Below, one piece after another: positions 22,640-33,179 of a stretch of DNA of 64,000 nucleotides. The stretch spans positions 2,108,001-2,172,000 of the forward strand of contig JAJEKV010000078.1 of assembly GCA_021234155.1 (NCBI GenBank). Reading direction: 5' to 3'. Each line of letters begins with the position of its first letter. Within the stretch, counting starts at the first letter, position 1. Below the pieces are notes generated by a model. That model saw nothing but the letters and a program-made list of their open reading frames with translations. It was not told where the DNA came from and made no database searches. This DNA comes from Isoetes taiwanensis. Taxonomy: Eukaryota; Streptophyta; Lycopodiopsida; Isoetales; Isoetaceae. Both the position numbers and the translations under genes were made by a program.

Positions 22640-22721
22640 GTGAACTCTAACTACGTACCTTTTGCATAATGGATCAGCGAGTAAACAGAAACAACAGCTT
22701 AAGCCATTAGGTGTAGGCGCA
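22640..22721 (+). pseudogene. Organellar large-subunit rRNA fragment (5' half)
   Basis: On the plus strand CGTACCTTTTGCATAATGG followed by ATCAGCGAGT matches the conserved stretch of bacterial-type 23S rRNA near the domain I/II boundary (GTACCTTTTGTATAATGGGTCAGCGA). CTTAAGCC- and GGTGTAGGCG-like sequence follows. Its orientation is opposite to the neighbouring rRNA fragments. Confidence 0.8.
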
Positions 22722-22866
22722 GGACATAACAACTAGTATACCAAGTGTTGACCCTATCCAGTCCTCTCGTACTAGGGTGGGCTTCCGACAATTCTCTTTC
22801 TTCACCACGGTAGATAGAAACCGAACTATCTCATACCGTTCTAAACCCAACTTAGCAACCTTAAAA
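22722..22866 (-). pseudogene. Organellar large-subunit rRNA fragment (sarcin-ricin region)
   Basis: On the minus strand: GGTTTAGAACGGTATGAGA, then AGTTCGGTTTCTATCTACCG, then CCCTAGTACGAGAGGACTGG, and TGGTATACTAGTTGTTATG. This is the 3' domain of bacterial-type 23S rRNA including the sarcin-ricin loop (AGTACGAGAGGA is exact). The segment between them is shorter and more divergent than in plant mitochondrial or plastid rRNA as I know it. Confidence 0.85.
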
Positions 22867-22869
22867 TTT

Positions 22870-23224
22870 AAAAACATCTTCCGCCATATGGGCCTGGCGC
22901 TTGATTTAACTTTCAATACCCAATACCTTTGATATTGGTTCTATGGTGCTATTGGTTTTATGATGTAGTTAGTTATCACGTTTTTGTTACACACAATAAA
23001 GTCCTTTAGTTCAAACTTGGATGAAGCCAAAATATTTCAAACACATTTTTGTTTCCCATACTTGTCAGTTATTCCCAAACTACAAATGCAGGCGGCTTGC
23101 TAATGCCCATCTGCCAGCTGAATTCATTGTTATTTCCAAAATGCAAATGCCTGTGCCCTATTAATGATCGTCTTTCTAGCTCATTTCAGCTACCTGACTT
23201 ATAGTGTAGCTTATACTCACACTT
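22870..23224. other. No gene seen
   Basis: AT-rich sequence with no motif. Two short similar phrases around 23045-23150 (TTCCCAAACTACAAATGC and TTCCAAAATGCAAATGCC) form an imperfect direct repeat. Confidence 0.5.
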
Positions 23225-23335
23225 TGATTGAATTGAATTGAACATTTTTTATCGTGGAGATTAAGCTGTACTCGGATAGATCGAAATCATGACTGTGGGT
23301 TTTACCCCTAAGTGCGTGGAATGGTCGGCAGTAGA
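23225..23335 (-). mobile_element. LINE 3' terminus with (TTCAA)n tail
   Basis: On the minus strand, TCTCCACGATAAAAAATG is followed by TTCAATTCAATTCAATC. This fits the shared LINE end seen at 34.66 kb (TCTCCGTGGACGATAAAAG then TCAATTCATT), with an internal GTGG deletion. Only the end of the element is recognisable. Confidence 0.5.
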
Positions 23336-24450
23336 ATCTTACTCCTTTCATATTTAAATTGTGATTTCATGAATTTCTTTCGTCATTGTAATGCATAAGC
23401 TCAATTGTTATTTGCCAGGGGAAGACACGCCGCCCAAGATTTAAGGAAAAAGTGAGTTCACGTTTCACGTTGAAGAGAGGGATAACACCCTGGAACGAGG
23501 GTGTTATCCGCCTTAACAACCTGGGCCTAAGAGTTTTATAGTGGTTTTGTAGTGGTTTTATGGTGGTTTTCACAACAACCTAAGTATTTATGGCCATTTG
23601 GCATAACAAACTAGGTGTTTAGGTAGTTTTTAATGTGTTACTGGTCGGTAACACCACTATAACCAACGGCTGAGATCTGATCTCAAAAGATACATTAATA
23701 GCTTCAACGTAGATTGTACCCTAACATATAACCTACATATGAAAAAGGAACCAAGGAAATATACTCAACTTCACCATCAAAACAAGTGTTTGCCCCTTCA
23801 GACAACCCAAAAATATGGAACAACTTTTCTGTTCAAGCAATTTATTTCCCTAAATTTTAATTGCTTCACATATGTAGAAAAATTACTTCAATGGGAAGGA
23901 TTGGCTTCCGTTAGGGTGTACTATCCAATGGTTTAGGTGTTAATATCATTTGAATGTACTATAAAACACATTACATGGTGCATGCATGTCCACCAATAAT
24001 TCTGCATGCACCATCATTGCACACATAATCATGCATTTCTTCTTCCCTTCTTCTTTTTTTGGGGGGGCCGGGGAGGGGGGTCGTATCCTTTGGGGCCACA
24101 AGTTGGTTATACTTAACGTGGCACGTCCCCTTTCGAGTATACTCTTTTTATGAAAAAAATGAGGCAGTGACAAAAGATATACACTTCTAATACATGATTA
24201 ATGAATAAAATCAATATCACAAAAAATGGTTCTTCGCGCAAAACGTATAATTATACAGCCATTTTGCTATGGTTTGCATATGATTCTGTTGTTCTATTTG
24301 TATGAGTGTATGCCAATAGTATTTATAGAGCGTGTGTTGTATTTCTTGTTAGTTTGCACTCCCAACCCATGGTTTTGGCATGTACGCGTTCATGCATGCA
24401 TGCAATGCATGCACTTTGCAATGCATGCACACATTTGTGACGAACATACG
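23336..24450. other. No gene seen; purine/pyrimidine-rich spots and GCATGCA repeats
   Basis: Contains GGTGTTATC/CGAGGGTGTTATCC sequence near 23470-23510, a poly-G run at 24060-24080 and repeated ATGCATGCA motifs at 24390-24430. No coding or RNA gene was supported. Confidence 0.5.
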
Positions 24451-25930
24451 ATCTGAATACGTATATTATACTGCTACGTCACACGTACATGTCATCACGA
24501 CAAGTACTTGAGAGCCATAAAGGGTTGCACCTAGGGGGCAACCTCGTATGTTACGCATATATATTTAAACATTTGCAATTAGAACCCCCTTGCCAAGTGA
24601 CAATACCCCATTGGATCCCTTCTACCTAACCCTAAAAGTTCACATATAAGGAACCAAAAGGGAAACTCTAAACTTCTTCTTTCGCATTTTGAGCTTTCCT
24701 GAGCCATTCCGGCCAAGACAAACTGCCATTTCGCATTGCCAGACGCCGCTGAGCCGCCTTTGCATATTAGATTCATCAGGAGCAGCAGTCTTCAGCAAGA
24801 TCGAAGGCATGGACGCGATCCGGGGAGTTGGACCTAGCCAAGGATCAGGTAACTTGCGATTCTATTGTGCAAAGCCGCCTCTTAGCCCGGCAATGAGTTA
24901 GGATAGTATGTTAGATCGAGGACCGAACCCACGTATGTAGCACAATATGGGGACCAGACCTATCAGCCTTGTAGATTCTAAGATCACCAGCCGTAACGAA
25001 TGAACCTAACCTTCTATGATTAGGTAAGGCAGAGTAGATCTTATTCAATATTTCAGTCTTTGATATTGATCTTTGATGTGATGATGTCCATTCTATGCTC
25101 TCACCTTGTATGTGGGAAGGGGGTAGAGACCCCAGGAAACCCTTCTTGTGGCGGATGATCCTAGTTAACCTCATTAATTCCCAATTAATGCGGCCCGTAC
25201 AAGGGGCGCTTTGGTTGTGGGTGGTGGGGCTAGGCCGGGTGGAATAAGGGGACTTGTCCCATCACCGACCGCCCCTACGGTGTGTAAAAGCCTACCGGGA
25301 ACTAAGCCGGCTAGGCTTAATGGTTTGCCAACGTGTGGGGAAGGCATGAGCTCGACACCTCTTGGGTGATCGTCACCTTCAATGAGGTTCAAAAGTCGAA
25401 TGCTGGCAAAGGCCCTCTAGCCTTTTGATGGGCATGCATGCCTTTGGGGGAGGGAGACTCTCCTCCCCGCCTCATCGGGGCTGGGAGATGCAACCCAACA
25501 GTAGCTCGCTTTGGCTATGCACCCGTGAGGGCCCGGTCCCAAAAGAGACTCTTCAACCTACTCGCAAAGTGTGCGGGGAGGGGTGGATGGAGTGGACTAT
25601 CCAACAGCCATGTTCCTATGCCAGCCCCCAATCCATTTGCCATGAATTATATACGCCTTGACTTCTCGAGGCCCAAGCGTTAGTCCATACCTTGAGTCAG
25701 CCCTTGGGAAGGATCTCCCATGTGATGCTGATGTTACTGATATGTTATTATATGTATGTTAGGATGTGGTCACCCTTCGAGGTGACTTTGTTGATGTATG
25801 TTGATGTCATGTGCTTATGTTTATTTACGCTTCCGCAGCTAGGACGGCCCGAGGGAAGACGGGGCAAATGACCCATCCATTCTTCCTCATTGATCCATTG
25901 TCAAGGATTGGTGTCAGGTGGATGGCCCCC
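24440..25930 (+). repeat. Long dispersed repeat, copy 1 (possible solo LTR)
   Basis: The order of landmarks here is repeated at 50950-52330: GTATTATAC...GTCACACGT; CATATAAGGAACC (TATA-like, 24644); GGCATGGACGC...AGCCAAGGATCAG; TAGAGACC; CATTAATTCCC; GGTGGGG...GACTTGTCC; CTCCTCCCCGCCTCATC...GGGAGATGCAACCC; GGATGGAGTGGACTATCCAAC; GCCATGAATT; GTGGTCACCCTTCGAGGTGAC; CTTCCGCAGCTAGG. It ends near a TTGGTGTCAGGTGG motif at about 25907, which resembles a tRNA primer site. A solo LTR plus adjoining primer site, about 1.4 kb, is the best guess. It is not proven. Confidence 0.55.
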
Positions 25931-26990
25931 GCCGGGCTTGGCTGCCGGGGATGAACTCCATATTCGATCTGATATGGGGGAGCATCGTAGAAAAAGTAGG
26001 GGCGTCTGGCGAAGCATGCATGTTGAGTCCCTTTAGTATTTAACACCATGCAAGGCACATTGCCTTTTTTTTTTTGCAGCCATATAAGTATTTCACATAA
26101 GAGACATACAACATTCATCTTCACGGTAAATTTGCAGATTAACTTTGTTTGTATGAGAGCTAGAATTCACAAGTGCTCAATTCATACAGATATAGCTTAT
26201 TATGCTTGAGTAGCAAGCTGTGATACTGTGTTCATGTAGGCAGCAAGGTCCAGTACTATGTTCATGAGAATCTTATTTCTTTTGCTTGTATTTTAGTCCT
26301 TCAAAGAAGAACATAAGGGTATACCTCTCAAAGCATAATTTGCAAGCCTCTTTGTCATGTGCATCCACCTGAAGAAAGCTTTGAAGTAAGTTTTGCCAAG
26401 TTGTATGATTGCATAGTTGTGATTTAAGTGTTGGGCAAGGGTTGTTCCACAAGAGATCGTTAATAAGCTAACTTGCAATCAATGGACAAGCTTACTTATA
26501 GGATGTTTTGAAATGTAATTCCAATTTGTATCCTAAATACATAATAATATTATAATGCATATATTGACATACATTTTATTATTATTTACACATTTGTTTG
26601 TCAATTTGTAATGTAAGCGTAAGATTAATGATTGTTATTGCTTTCCTTTATTTGTTCATTTTATTACTTGCTACAAGGTTGCCTTCGACTCTAAACATAT
26701 TTCAATGGTCTGGAAGGCCATGGTATATTTCTAAGGTATTTGAGGCTGCAAAGCAATCTATCAAAGAAGAAGGTGTGCTCGACTAGGGATATTTACACTT
26801 CGTTGTATTCTGCAACATACGGTATTCCATGTTCTTTACTATATTTATTTCATACCCCATGACCCATTTTCCATGTTGTTCCATTGCAACATTTTCTAAG
26901 TATGGAGCTAGTGTTATATAGAACCACCCTTAGGCCCCGAAGGGGCCAAAATAAATTTTGGGCCTGTGCACACCCCTAGGCCATCTTTGT
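25931..26990. other. No gene recognised
   Basis: Includes a T run at 26066-26076 and short open frames on both strands without motifs (for example 26598-26786 +). Nothing else to report. Confidence 0.4.
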
Positions 26991-27120
26991 TTTTATTAAT
27001 TTCCGTACACATTTTTGTACAACATTCACACATATTTCATACAACATTTATATTTATTCCAAACAGATTATGTAGCTTATTAATAATTAATAATAAGAAA
27101 CATAATTTTATATGCAGTAA

Positions 27121-27186
27121 GAATAGAATAGAATAGAATAGAATAGAATAGAATAGAATAGAATAGAATAGAATAGAATAGAATAG
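27121..27186. repeat. (GAATA)13 microsatellite
   Basis: Thirteen uninterrupted GAATA units fill 27121-27185. They are followed by the reverse complement of a LINE-type end (ATTTTTTAACGTCCACATTG), so the array is probably the 3' tail of a minus-strand LINE. Confidence 0.95.
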
Positions 27187-27240
27187 ATTTTTTAACGTCC
27201 ACATTGAAACATTGAAAGGGGCATCAATTATATTAAGAAA
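27187..27240 (-). mobile_element. Truncated LINE 3' end, minus strand
   Basis: On the minus strand, AATGTGGACGTTAAAAAAT runs straight into (CTATT)n at 27186-27121. The TGGACGTTAAAAA core is the same as at 18828-18841 on the plus strand. The element is very short and sits inside one arm of a fold-back repeat. Confidence 0.6.
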
Positions 27241-27738
27241 TTAAACCATTAAATTAAACCCCCAAGACCCCCATATTGTTTTTGCTTATATTAGGTATTC
27301 TACTCCAAGGCCCAACGATTGGCGAGGAGCCCTAAATATATACGCCAATATATGTGTACCATACATATTTACAGTGCATCTCACAACCTTTGGGTTAATT
27401 GTGTATTTGAAACTGCCAGTTAAATAAAACTTACTAAAAATAAGTTGCATCTAATGATGGTTGGGATTGTCTGAAACAAACATCCAAATATATCCAGAAA
27501 TTATCGATAGACAAATAACTTTATGAATATCGAAAAAACAAATGGGGGTTGGGGGTTTAACATTAATATATTATTATTAATTATCAATAAGCTACATAAT
27601 CCATAGGGAATAAATATAAATGTTGTACGAAATATGTGTGAATAATGTGCACAAAATGTACATTTTGTTCTACTACCTATTTTGTTATTAGATTTATATG
27701 TTTAATAAGAATATGATGTACATCTTATATTATTCAGC

Positions 27739-28130
27739 CATCATAATGTGCACATGAGTATAGCTAATGCACAAATTGTACACTCGTTATAATTCATATG
27801 GGTCATATTGGAATTATGCAATTACGTGGTCCATATTTCTATCATGTGGCACAATCAGAGGACATGCCCTTGTTTCATCTAATTCTATCTCTTTGATATT
27901 GACCCATAAACTATCATTTGACGCCTTGCATATACATCATAATGTGCACATGAGTCATAGCTAATGCACAAATTGTACACTCATTATAATTCATATAGAT
28001 CATATTGGAATTATGCAGTTATGTGGTCCAGATTTCTATCATGTGGCACAATCAGAGAACATGCTCTTATTTCATCTATCTATCTCTTTGATATTTACCC
28101 ACAAATAAGCATTTGGTGCCTTGCATATAG
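27739..28130. repeat. Tandem duplication, 196-bp unit
   Basis: Copy 1 (27739-27934) and copy 2 (27935-28130) both begin CATCATAATGTGCACATGAG. They share TAGCTAATGCACAAATTGTA and TTCTATCATGTGGCACAATC. They differ at roughly one position in fifteen, so the duplication is not recent. Confidence 0.9.
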
Positions 28131-28949
28131 GGATTTCTGGGGTATGATCAAATCAAAATTGGCATGCTGGTCTACAAACAAGTCTCTACTCCAAAGGTTT
28201 GTACCTTTTTTTATGTCAATGGTAGTAACATTACCTTTATTACCATTTTTAACCAATGTTATTGTGAGAAATTTTCTATAATCTATCTCACTACGGGTAA
28301 AAGTATGGTAATTCTGCATATGCATTCCAAAGCTAACTTGAAATAAATTCATGGGGATACTTCAAGAGATACACTATTTCTCAAATTCAGATGTAGAATT
28401 AGTCTCGAGTCTCAAGTGCCAGCCCAGTTATGTAACTTTCTTGGTTCAATTTGTCAAAATTTTCTATTCCTCCAGTATGAGTTCTTATTAGCATTGTGAA
28501 GATAGAAGTTGATGGCCTATTGATCCGCATTTAAGTAGTCTAGATTGCAGAGATAGAAAAGAAGGAGAAAGTATGTTGGAGCTCATAAAAATAGTTAGAT
28601 AGATCTAGTTCCTCAAGAATTGAAGCTGCTAAAACTCATAATGATCTGAACTTGTTGACTTTTTTCCAAATATAAAACCTAAGCAATTGTTCAAAATAAA
28701 GAAATTTTAGGACTTTAAGGGATAAAACACTAGAAAATAGGTGAAGAATTATAAAATTTGGCAGTAAAAAGCATTGGCTTAGAGGAGCATTAGATACTTC
28801 ATTTAAATCTGTAAAGCTATCCACCAAGCTATTAGTTTTAGATTTACTATGTAAAAGAGTGAATCACATCGATTTGGGAAGGGTCTTGTGAACTCTATGT
28901 ATAAGTTATTGCTTGATACTGATATTCTTCCTCCTAATAAGTGGCCCCT

Positions 28950-29345
28950 TCAAATCCTTCCTCTTCAATGGCAACAGATATAGTCTTGGGTATGGGATAA
29001 GCTAGTCATGAATCTGAACCATTGAGCATTGTTTTTTCATGTGTGAACACCTTAGACATGTATGGGATTGGTTGTTCTCCCATTTTCAGGTTTCACTAAC
29101 AAGTCAACAAGTGCTTTTGGCAATTTATCCAAGTACCTGGACGGAGTTACAAAGCCAGGCTTTTCATCTTGCAGCAGGATGGTCGCTTTGGACTATCTGG
29201 AAAAGATGAAGACTGGCAATCTTTAAGGGTTTGGATGTAGCAGATAACCATGTTCTTTATAAAGCTCAATGTCGCATTGCTAAATCGTACCATTGTTCTT
29301 TACTTGCCTCTCGTAAGAGGCAATTGATTTTGAGGAGTATTTGGA
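28950..29345 (+). pseudogene. L1-type LINE fragment, zf-RVT region
   Basis: In one plus frame, TIEHCFFMCEHLRHVWDWLF is followed by a linker and then FHLAAGWSLWTIWKR, a stop, and RLAIFKGLDVADNHVLYKAQ. The H-C-x3-C-E-x2-R-x-V-W pattern is the end of the zinc-binding domain (zf-RVT) that follows reverse transcriptase in plant L1 ORF2. Sequence further left (28400-28900) may belong to the same element but is too broken to read. Confidence 0.75.
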
Positions 29346-29380
29346 TGTGCCGCTCTTATGCTCCATACCAGAAAACACAT

Positions 29381-29740
29381 TTATTTTTTATTTAAACCTT
29401 TTTTTCCAACAAAGAAAGTTTGTAAAAATGCATCTGCAAACGTAATCTTACCGTAAATAAAGGCATAGTCAGAGACAAAAACTAAAAACTGTCTTATGCC
29501 CACTAGCTTAAACATCTCTCCTGCAGCATCCTGTGGCATACAAAAAGGCCTTAGTGTGGCGTTGATCAGAGGACTTTGCTCTACTTCAAAAATTATGAAA
29601 CAAGAAGCAATTATATAAAAATTTGCCTTTTTACACGGGCTGTAGGCAATGAAACATTTCCCTCTTGTAGTGAGCAGCCTCACAAATGCATGCATTCCCT
29701 TGTTCTCTCCATTTCCAGGTGGCTCATTTCTCCTTCCCAC
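29381..29740 (-). CDS. Hypothetical open frame, 119 codons
   Basis: An ATG-started frame (MGRRNEPPGNGENKGMHAF) with phenylalanine-rich hydrophobic stretches (NFYIIASCFIIFEV; LVGIRQFLVFVSDYAFIYG). I recognise no domain. It overlaps no other candidate. The frame is a little long for chance in AT-rich DNA, but no homologous copy is visible in the window and no splice context supports it. Confidence 0.2.
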   Translation of the reverse strand: MGRRNEPPGNGENKGMHAFVRLLTTRGKCFIAYSPCKKANFYIIASCFIIFEVEQSPLINATLRPFCMPQDAAGEMFKLVGIRQFLVFVSDYAFIYGKITFADAFLQTFFVGKKGLNKK

Positions 29741-31999
29741 ATAGTTTAAGGCATCATGGGCCCATGGCCATAATGTAGGTGAGGTTCGGAAGGCGGGAGC
29801 CTCCCATGCTGATCACTTTCTGATAGTATGATGGACAGGAAAGGACTGGCATTCTCCTGCTTGCAGAGGGCTTAGTGCAGGGCAAAAACCTTACTTGTGG
29901 CATGCAACGAAACATAACTGATTGGATTTAACCTGCAAGGGGAATTTAACCAGCCAAATTTAACCAACAACAAAACCTAACTGGCCAAACGACTGCCATA
30001 GCCAAAACACTTTGAGGCTTCACCAAGCCTCCACTTGTTTGCTCCATAAGATTTGGACAGAGTAAGAAAAATCTACTCTTTTTGGATAAACTTCGATAAT
30101 GTGCAAATATTTTTATCGACAGTGTACAAATATTTTTACTCTGGATAAAGCATTTTTACCCTGGCTGGATGTAGTCTCATGGCTGGTCTTGACCATCGAG
30201 AATTTTAACTCCTTGAATCCCTTTTGACTATGATCCCACCACGATATTATATTCAGTCTTGGTTTACGTTTACCTTGATTGGGCTAAGGAGTTTTTCTTT
30301 TTCCTCTCATTTTTTCAAATGCATTACTTTGGAATCGATGTTTTGGTTCTAAATAGGATTTCATTTCCCCATATTTCTTCTATTCAATGCTTTGCTTCAA
30401 CTTTTTTGCCTTGTCATCCTCGCGCTTCCTGTACTTGTTTGTCCTCCAAACACATACAAAATTAACCTTCGGTCTTCCCAGCACATTATTCATTTTTTTA
30501 TAGTCTCTCTCAGCCAGTTCTTTTTTCCTTTACTTTATGTCCATTGGTATGGAATTATTCTCCATTTTCCTTGAGTCCTTGTAACAATGCAATCTGATTG
30601 ATCGCAAGATCACCTAAATGATTTGCAAGTTGTGTATACAAGTTTTTCAACAACTTTGATGTCCTTGTTCCCAGCAAAATGACCTCATGCCTTGGCATTG
30701 CTTTGAAATGACAAAACTAGTGGGCTTCTCCATTTCTTAAGCCACTCAATTAGACAAGGGCTTTCTTAAAGAAACACCGTTAAGAGTTATGGAGTCCATT
30801 ATGAACATACATTTGAGATGGTCTAATCTTATACACAAAGGCAATGTTTAATAAATATTTGGTCTATTTCTTATAAGTGTCTTCATTATTATTAGTTAAG
30901 CATCTCGTATTAAGAGGATAACATGATTTAGCATAGATAGTGATGTTCTTTAACTTGCCTTTGTTATTGCATAATGAATTGAGAACACAACTGGCAAGGA
31001 ATTCTAAAGCAGTTCCATGTGAGTAATCTATGGTATATACAAAATATGCATACGTACTTTCTTATACTTCTTATAAAAGATAAAGAAAATATAAAGGTAA
31101 ACACACTAAACACAAAAAATATAATGTATGCTAGAGTTGTCATCTTACTTTTCAGCCAAAGTCTTTGTAGAATGCCAAGTGTCATAGTTGTGCCTTCTAA
31201 TCAATCATTCTACAAGATTCACAAATGCAAGCATCTAGTGATTGATGTTGTACAAAAATGCATTCTTATCCTTTTTATGTACCATATACTATATGTACTA
31301 GAGTTGCTCCATACTCTTACTTGTTGGATAATAATTCTAAAGATAAATTTGAGCATCAACTTAATACATTTTGGAGTTGAAACAAATAAAATAAATAGTG
31401 AGGCAGAACACTAAGGACTCCAAAAGGATATCCTCAAAAATCTATATAAAATGCCCCATCATCTAACATCAGTTCTTCAAAAATCCATATATTCTAGCTT
31501 TTGCTTTCCAGTTCTATTTTTTAACATGAATGTCATTTTTTTATTTCAACCTATTCTCATTCTTACACTCTTGACCTAAGTGCCAACTTCTCCTCCCTGG
31601 ATTAGTCAACCTACAAACATTATCTAGTTGTGGGATTTGAGGTCTTGGTGAATAAATGAATCATGAATTCATGATTTCTTATTAATGCTCTCTCTGTTAT
31701 ATGTTGTTCACATTTTATCCATGCAAGAAAAGGATAAAACTTTAGAATAGTAGACCCATGGCCAAAAAATAAGATAATAGATGCATTTGCTAGTATGCTT
31801 TGGGTCTAGAGGATTTATACACCATTTTGGCTCCACACCAAGCCCACATAAGTATTGTTTCATGAACAGTGGACTTAGAGTTGGTCCACATTTTATTTGA
31901 ATGCACATGACAATGGGTATGACAGACCCTTTTGCAAGTGGAAGCCCATATAAGCACTATAAATTGATAAAGGTTAGGTGCAAAACATTGTAAAGGTAA
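29741..31999. other. No gene recognised
   Basis: AT-rich with several short frames (for example 31019-31414 +) that show no domain. A direct repeat of ATTTTTACTCTGGATAAA-like phrases occurs around 30105-30160. Confidence 0.45.
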
Positions 32000-32135
32000 T
32001 GTTTCTTAACCCCCGATCTAACGAACTGGCCAAAACTTCCAAATATTTATGGGAAATCCATCCCACCCTCTTATAGTGGTGTCACGAAATGCCACACCAA
32101 GATCTACTCGAACAGTCTCCCATGGGTTCGTTACA
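32000..32135 (-). repeat. TRIM 3' LTR
   Basis: Left-hand copy. On the minus strand it starts TGTAACG and ends TTAAGAAACA, giving TG...CA termini as in LTR retrotransposons. Confidence 0.85.
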
Positions 32136-32270
32136 ATCTCTTCCACTAGAACTACGCTCCTCCTCGAGCATTACAAAACCATAGACCACACCATCCCATG
32201 GTGTCCAAGACCATACTGTCCAATGGTATCCAAGCATACATGCCCACATGGAGACTCGAACTCAAGCCCT

Positions 32271-32282
32271 GTTCTGATACCA
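32271..32282 (-). other. TRIM primer-binding site (initiator tRNA-Met type)
   Basis: TGGTATCAGAAC on the minus strand, against TGGTATCAGAGC for the perfect complement of the tRNA 3' end. Confidence 0.85.
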
Positions 32283-32416
32283 AATTCAACCATCCCGACC
32301 TAAACGACTGGACAAAATATCCGGATAGCTATAGAAAATCCTTCCCACCCTCTTAGGGTGGTACAAAAAATGCCACACCAAGATCTACTCGAACGGTCTC
32401 CCATGGGTCCATTACA
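32283..32416 (-). repeat. TRIM 5' LTR
   Basis: Right-hand copy, 5' on the minus strand. It is about 85 percent like the left copy by eye. It shares the long block ATGCCACACCAAGATCTACT read on the plus strand. Confidence 0.85.
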
Positions 32417-33179
32417 TGTGAACATATTCATATTTTGAAGAAATCATGAAACTTCCATGTTAGAAGTATCACCATGGTCTGTAGTTCCCATATGCATCAA
32501 GTCGAACAATCTACTCATTCAAACATCTATGCAAAACAAGAATGGAAGGAGAAGGAGAGGCATATTTCCTAGAAATATCCATTTGCACTTCTACATTTAA
32601 TATGAATATCTGAACAGTGCAAATGAAGGAGGGAGAAGGATATATATACAAATGAATGGAAAGAGAATGAGTGTGCAAATTTCCTACAACTCATAGCCAC
32701 AACAATTAAGTCAAAACTTGTAATGAAAAGAGAGAAATAATTCTCCAACTTGAGCAGGTTTTATCATAAAGCAACAACTGCTCTCAATTTTAGCAAGGAT
32801 TGGACCCCTTTATGATAGGAAAATGAAGAATGCGTAGAAAAATGGCCAGTTCCTAAAGTTTGAACAATCACCACAATAGATGGGTGATTCCATTAATCAT
32901 GAAATCCTCATAAGTTAGTAATAATCAAGTTAATATTCAAAAGATGGTGTTATATTGTAAATTTAAAATTTCTTCTGTCAGATAAATGGGTTTAAGTAGC
33001 AGGGGGTATGCTGGACCAATTTGGATCCATGAAGTTGAAGTGGTATCCTGGACAACTCTAGTCTTAAAGGAGATATTAATGATCATTTCATGCAAATATT
33101 CATGCAAATGTTAATATGGATAAGAGATTATCAATAAAAAAGAAATTGGGCAGCTAGAAGTTTCATAGGAACTGCAAAA
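32417..33179. other. No gene recognised
   Basis: AT-rich sequence with no long frame, domain motif or RNA gene that I can support. Confidence 0.5.

Larger units (their letters stand above)
26995..27670. repeat. Fold-back (inverted) repeat with interrupted arm
   Basis: The left arm (about 26995-27110: TTCACACATATTTCATACAAC ... ATTATGTAGCTTATTAATAAT) pairs with the right arm (about 27560-27665, reverse complement CACACATATTTCGTACAAC ... ATTATGTAGCTTATTGATAAT). Pairing resumes at 27250-27285 (TTAAACCCCCAAGACCCCCAT) against 27540-27563. The left arm is split by an insertion of about 130 bp that holds a microsatellite and LINE terminus. Intact arms would be about 170 bp around a loop of about 230 bp. 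Confidence 0.75.
32000..32416 (-). mobile_element. TRIM: miniature LTR retrotransposon
   Basis: Two direct repeats of about 135 bp (32000-32135 and 32283-32416) surround an internal region of about 147 bp. On the minus strand each repeat starts TGTAA(C/T)G(G/A)ACCCATGGGAGAC. The right copy is followed at once by TGGTATCAGAAC (32282-32271), which differs by one base from the primer site complementary to initiator tRNA-Met. A purine-rich tract (AGTGGAAGAGA) immediately precedes the other repeat. LTR, primer site, short non-coding interior, purine tract and LTR in that order define a TRIM. No clear target duplication was read. Confidence 0.85.

Noticed and set aside
22440-22870. Nuclear 18S/28S rDNA
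   Set aside because: The sequences match bacterial-type 16S/23S landmarks, not eukaryotic nuclear rRNA, and are scrambled.
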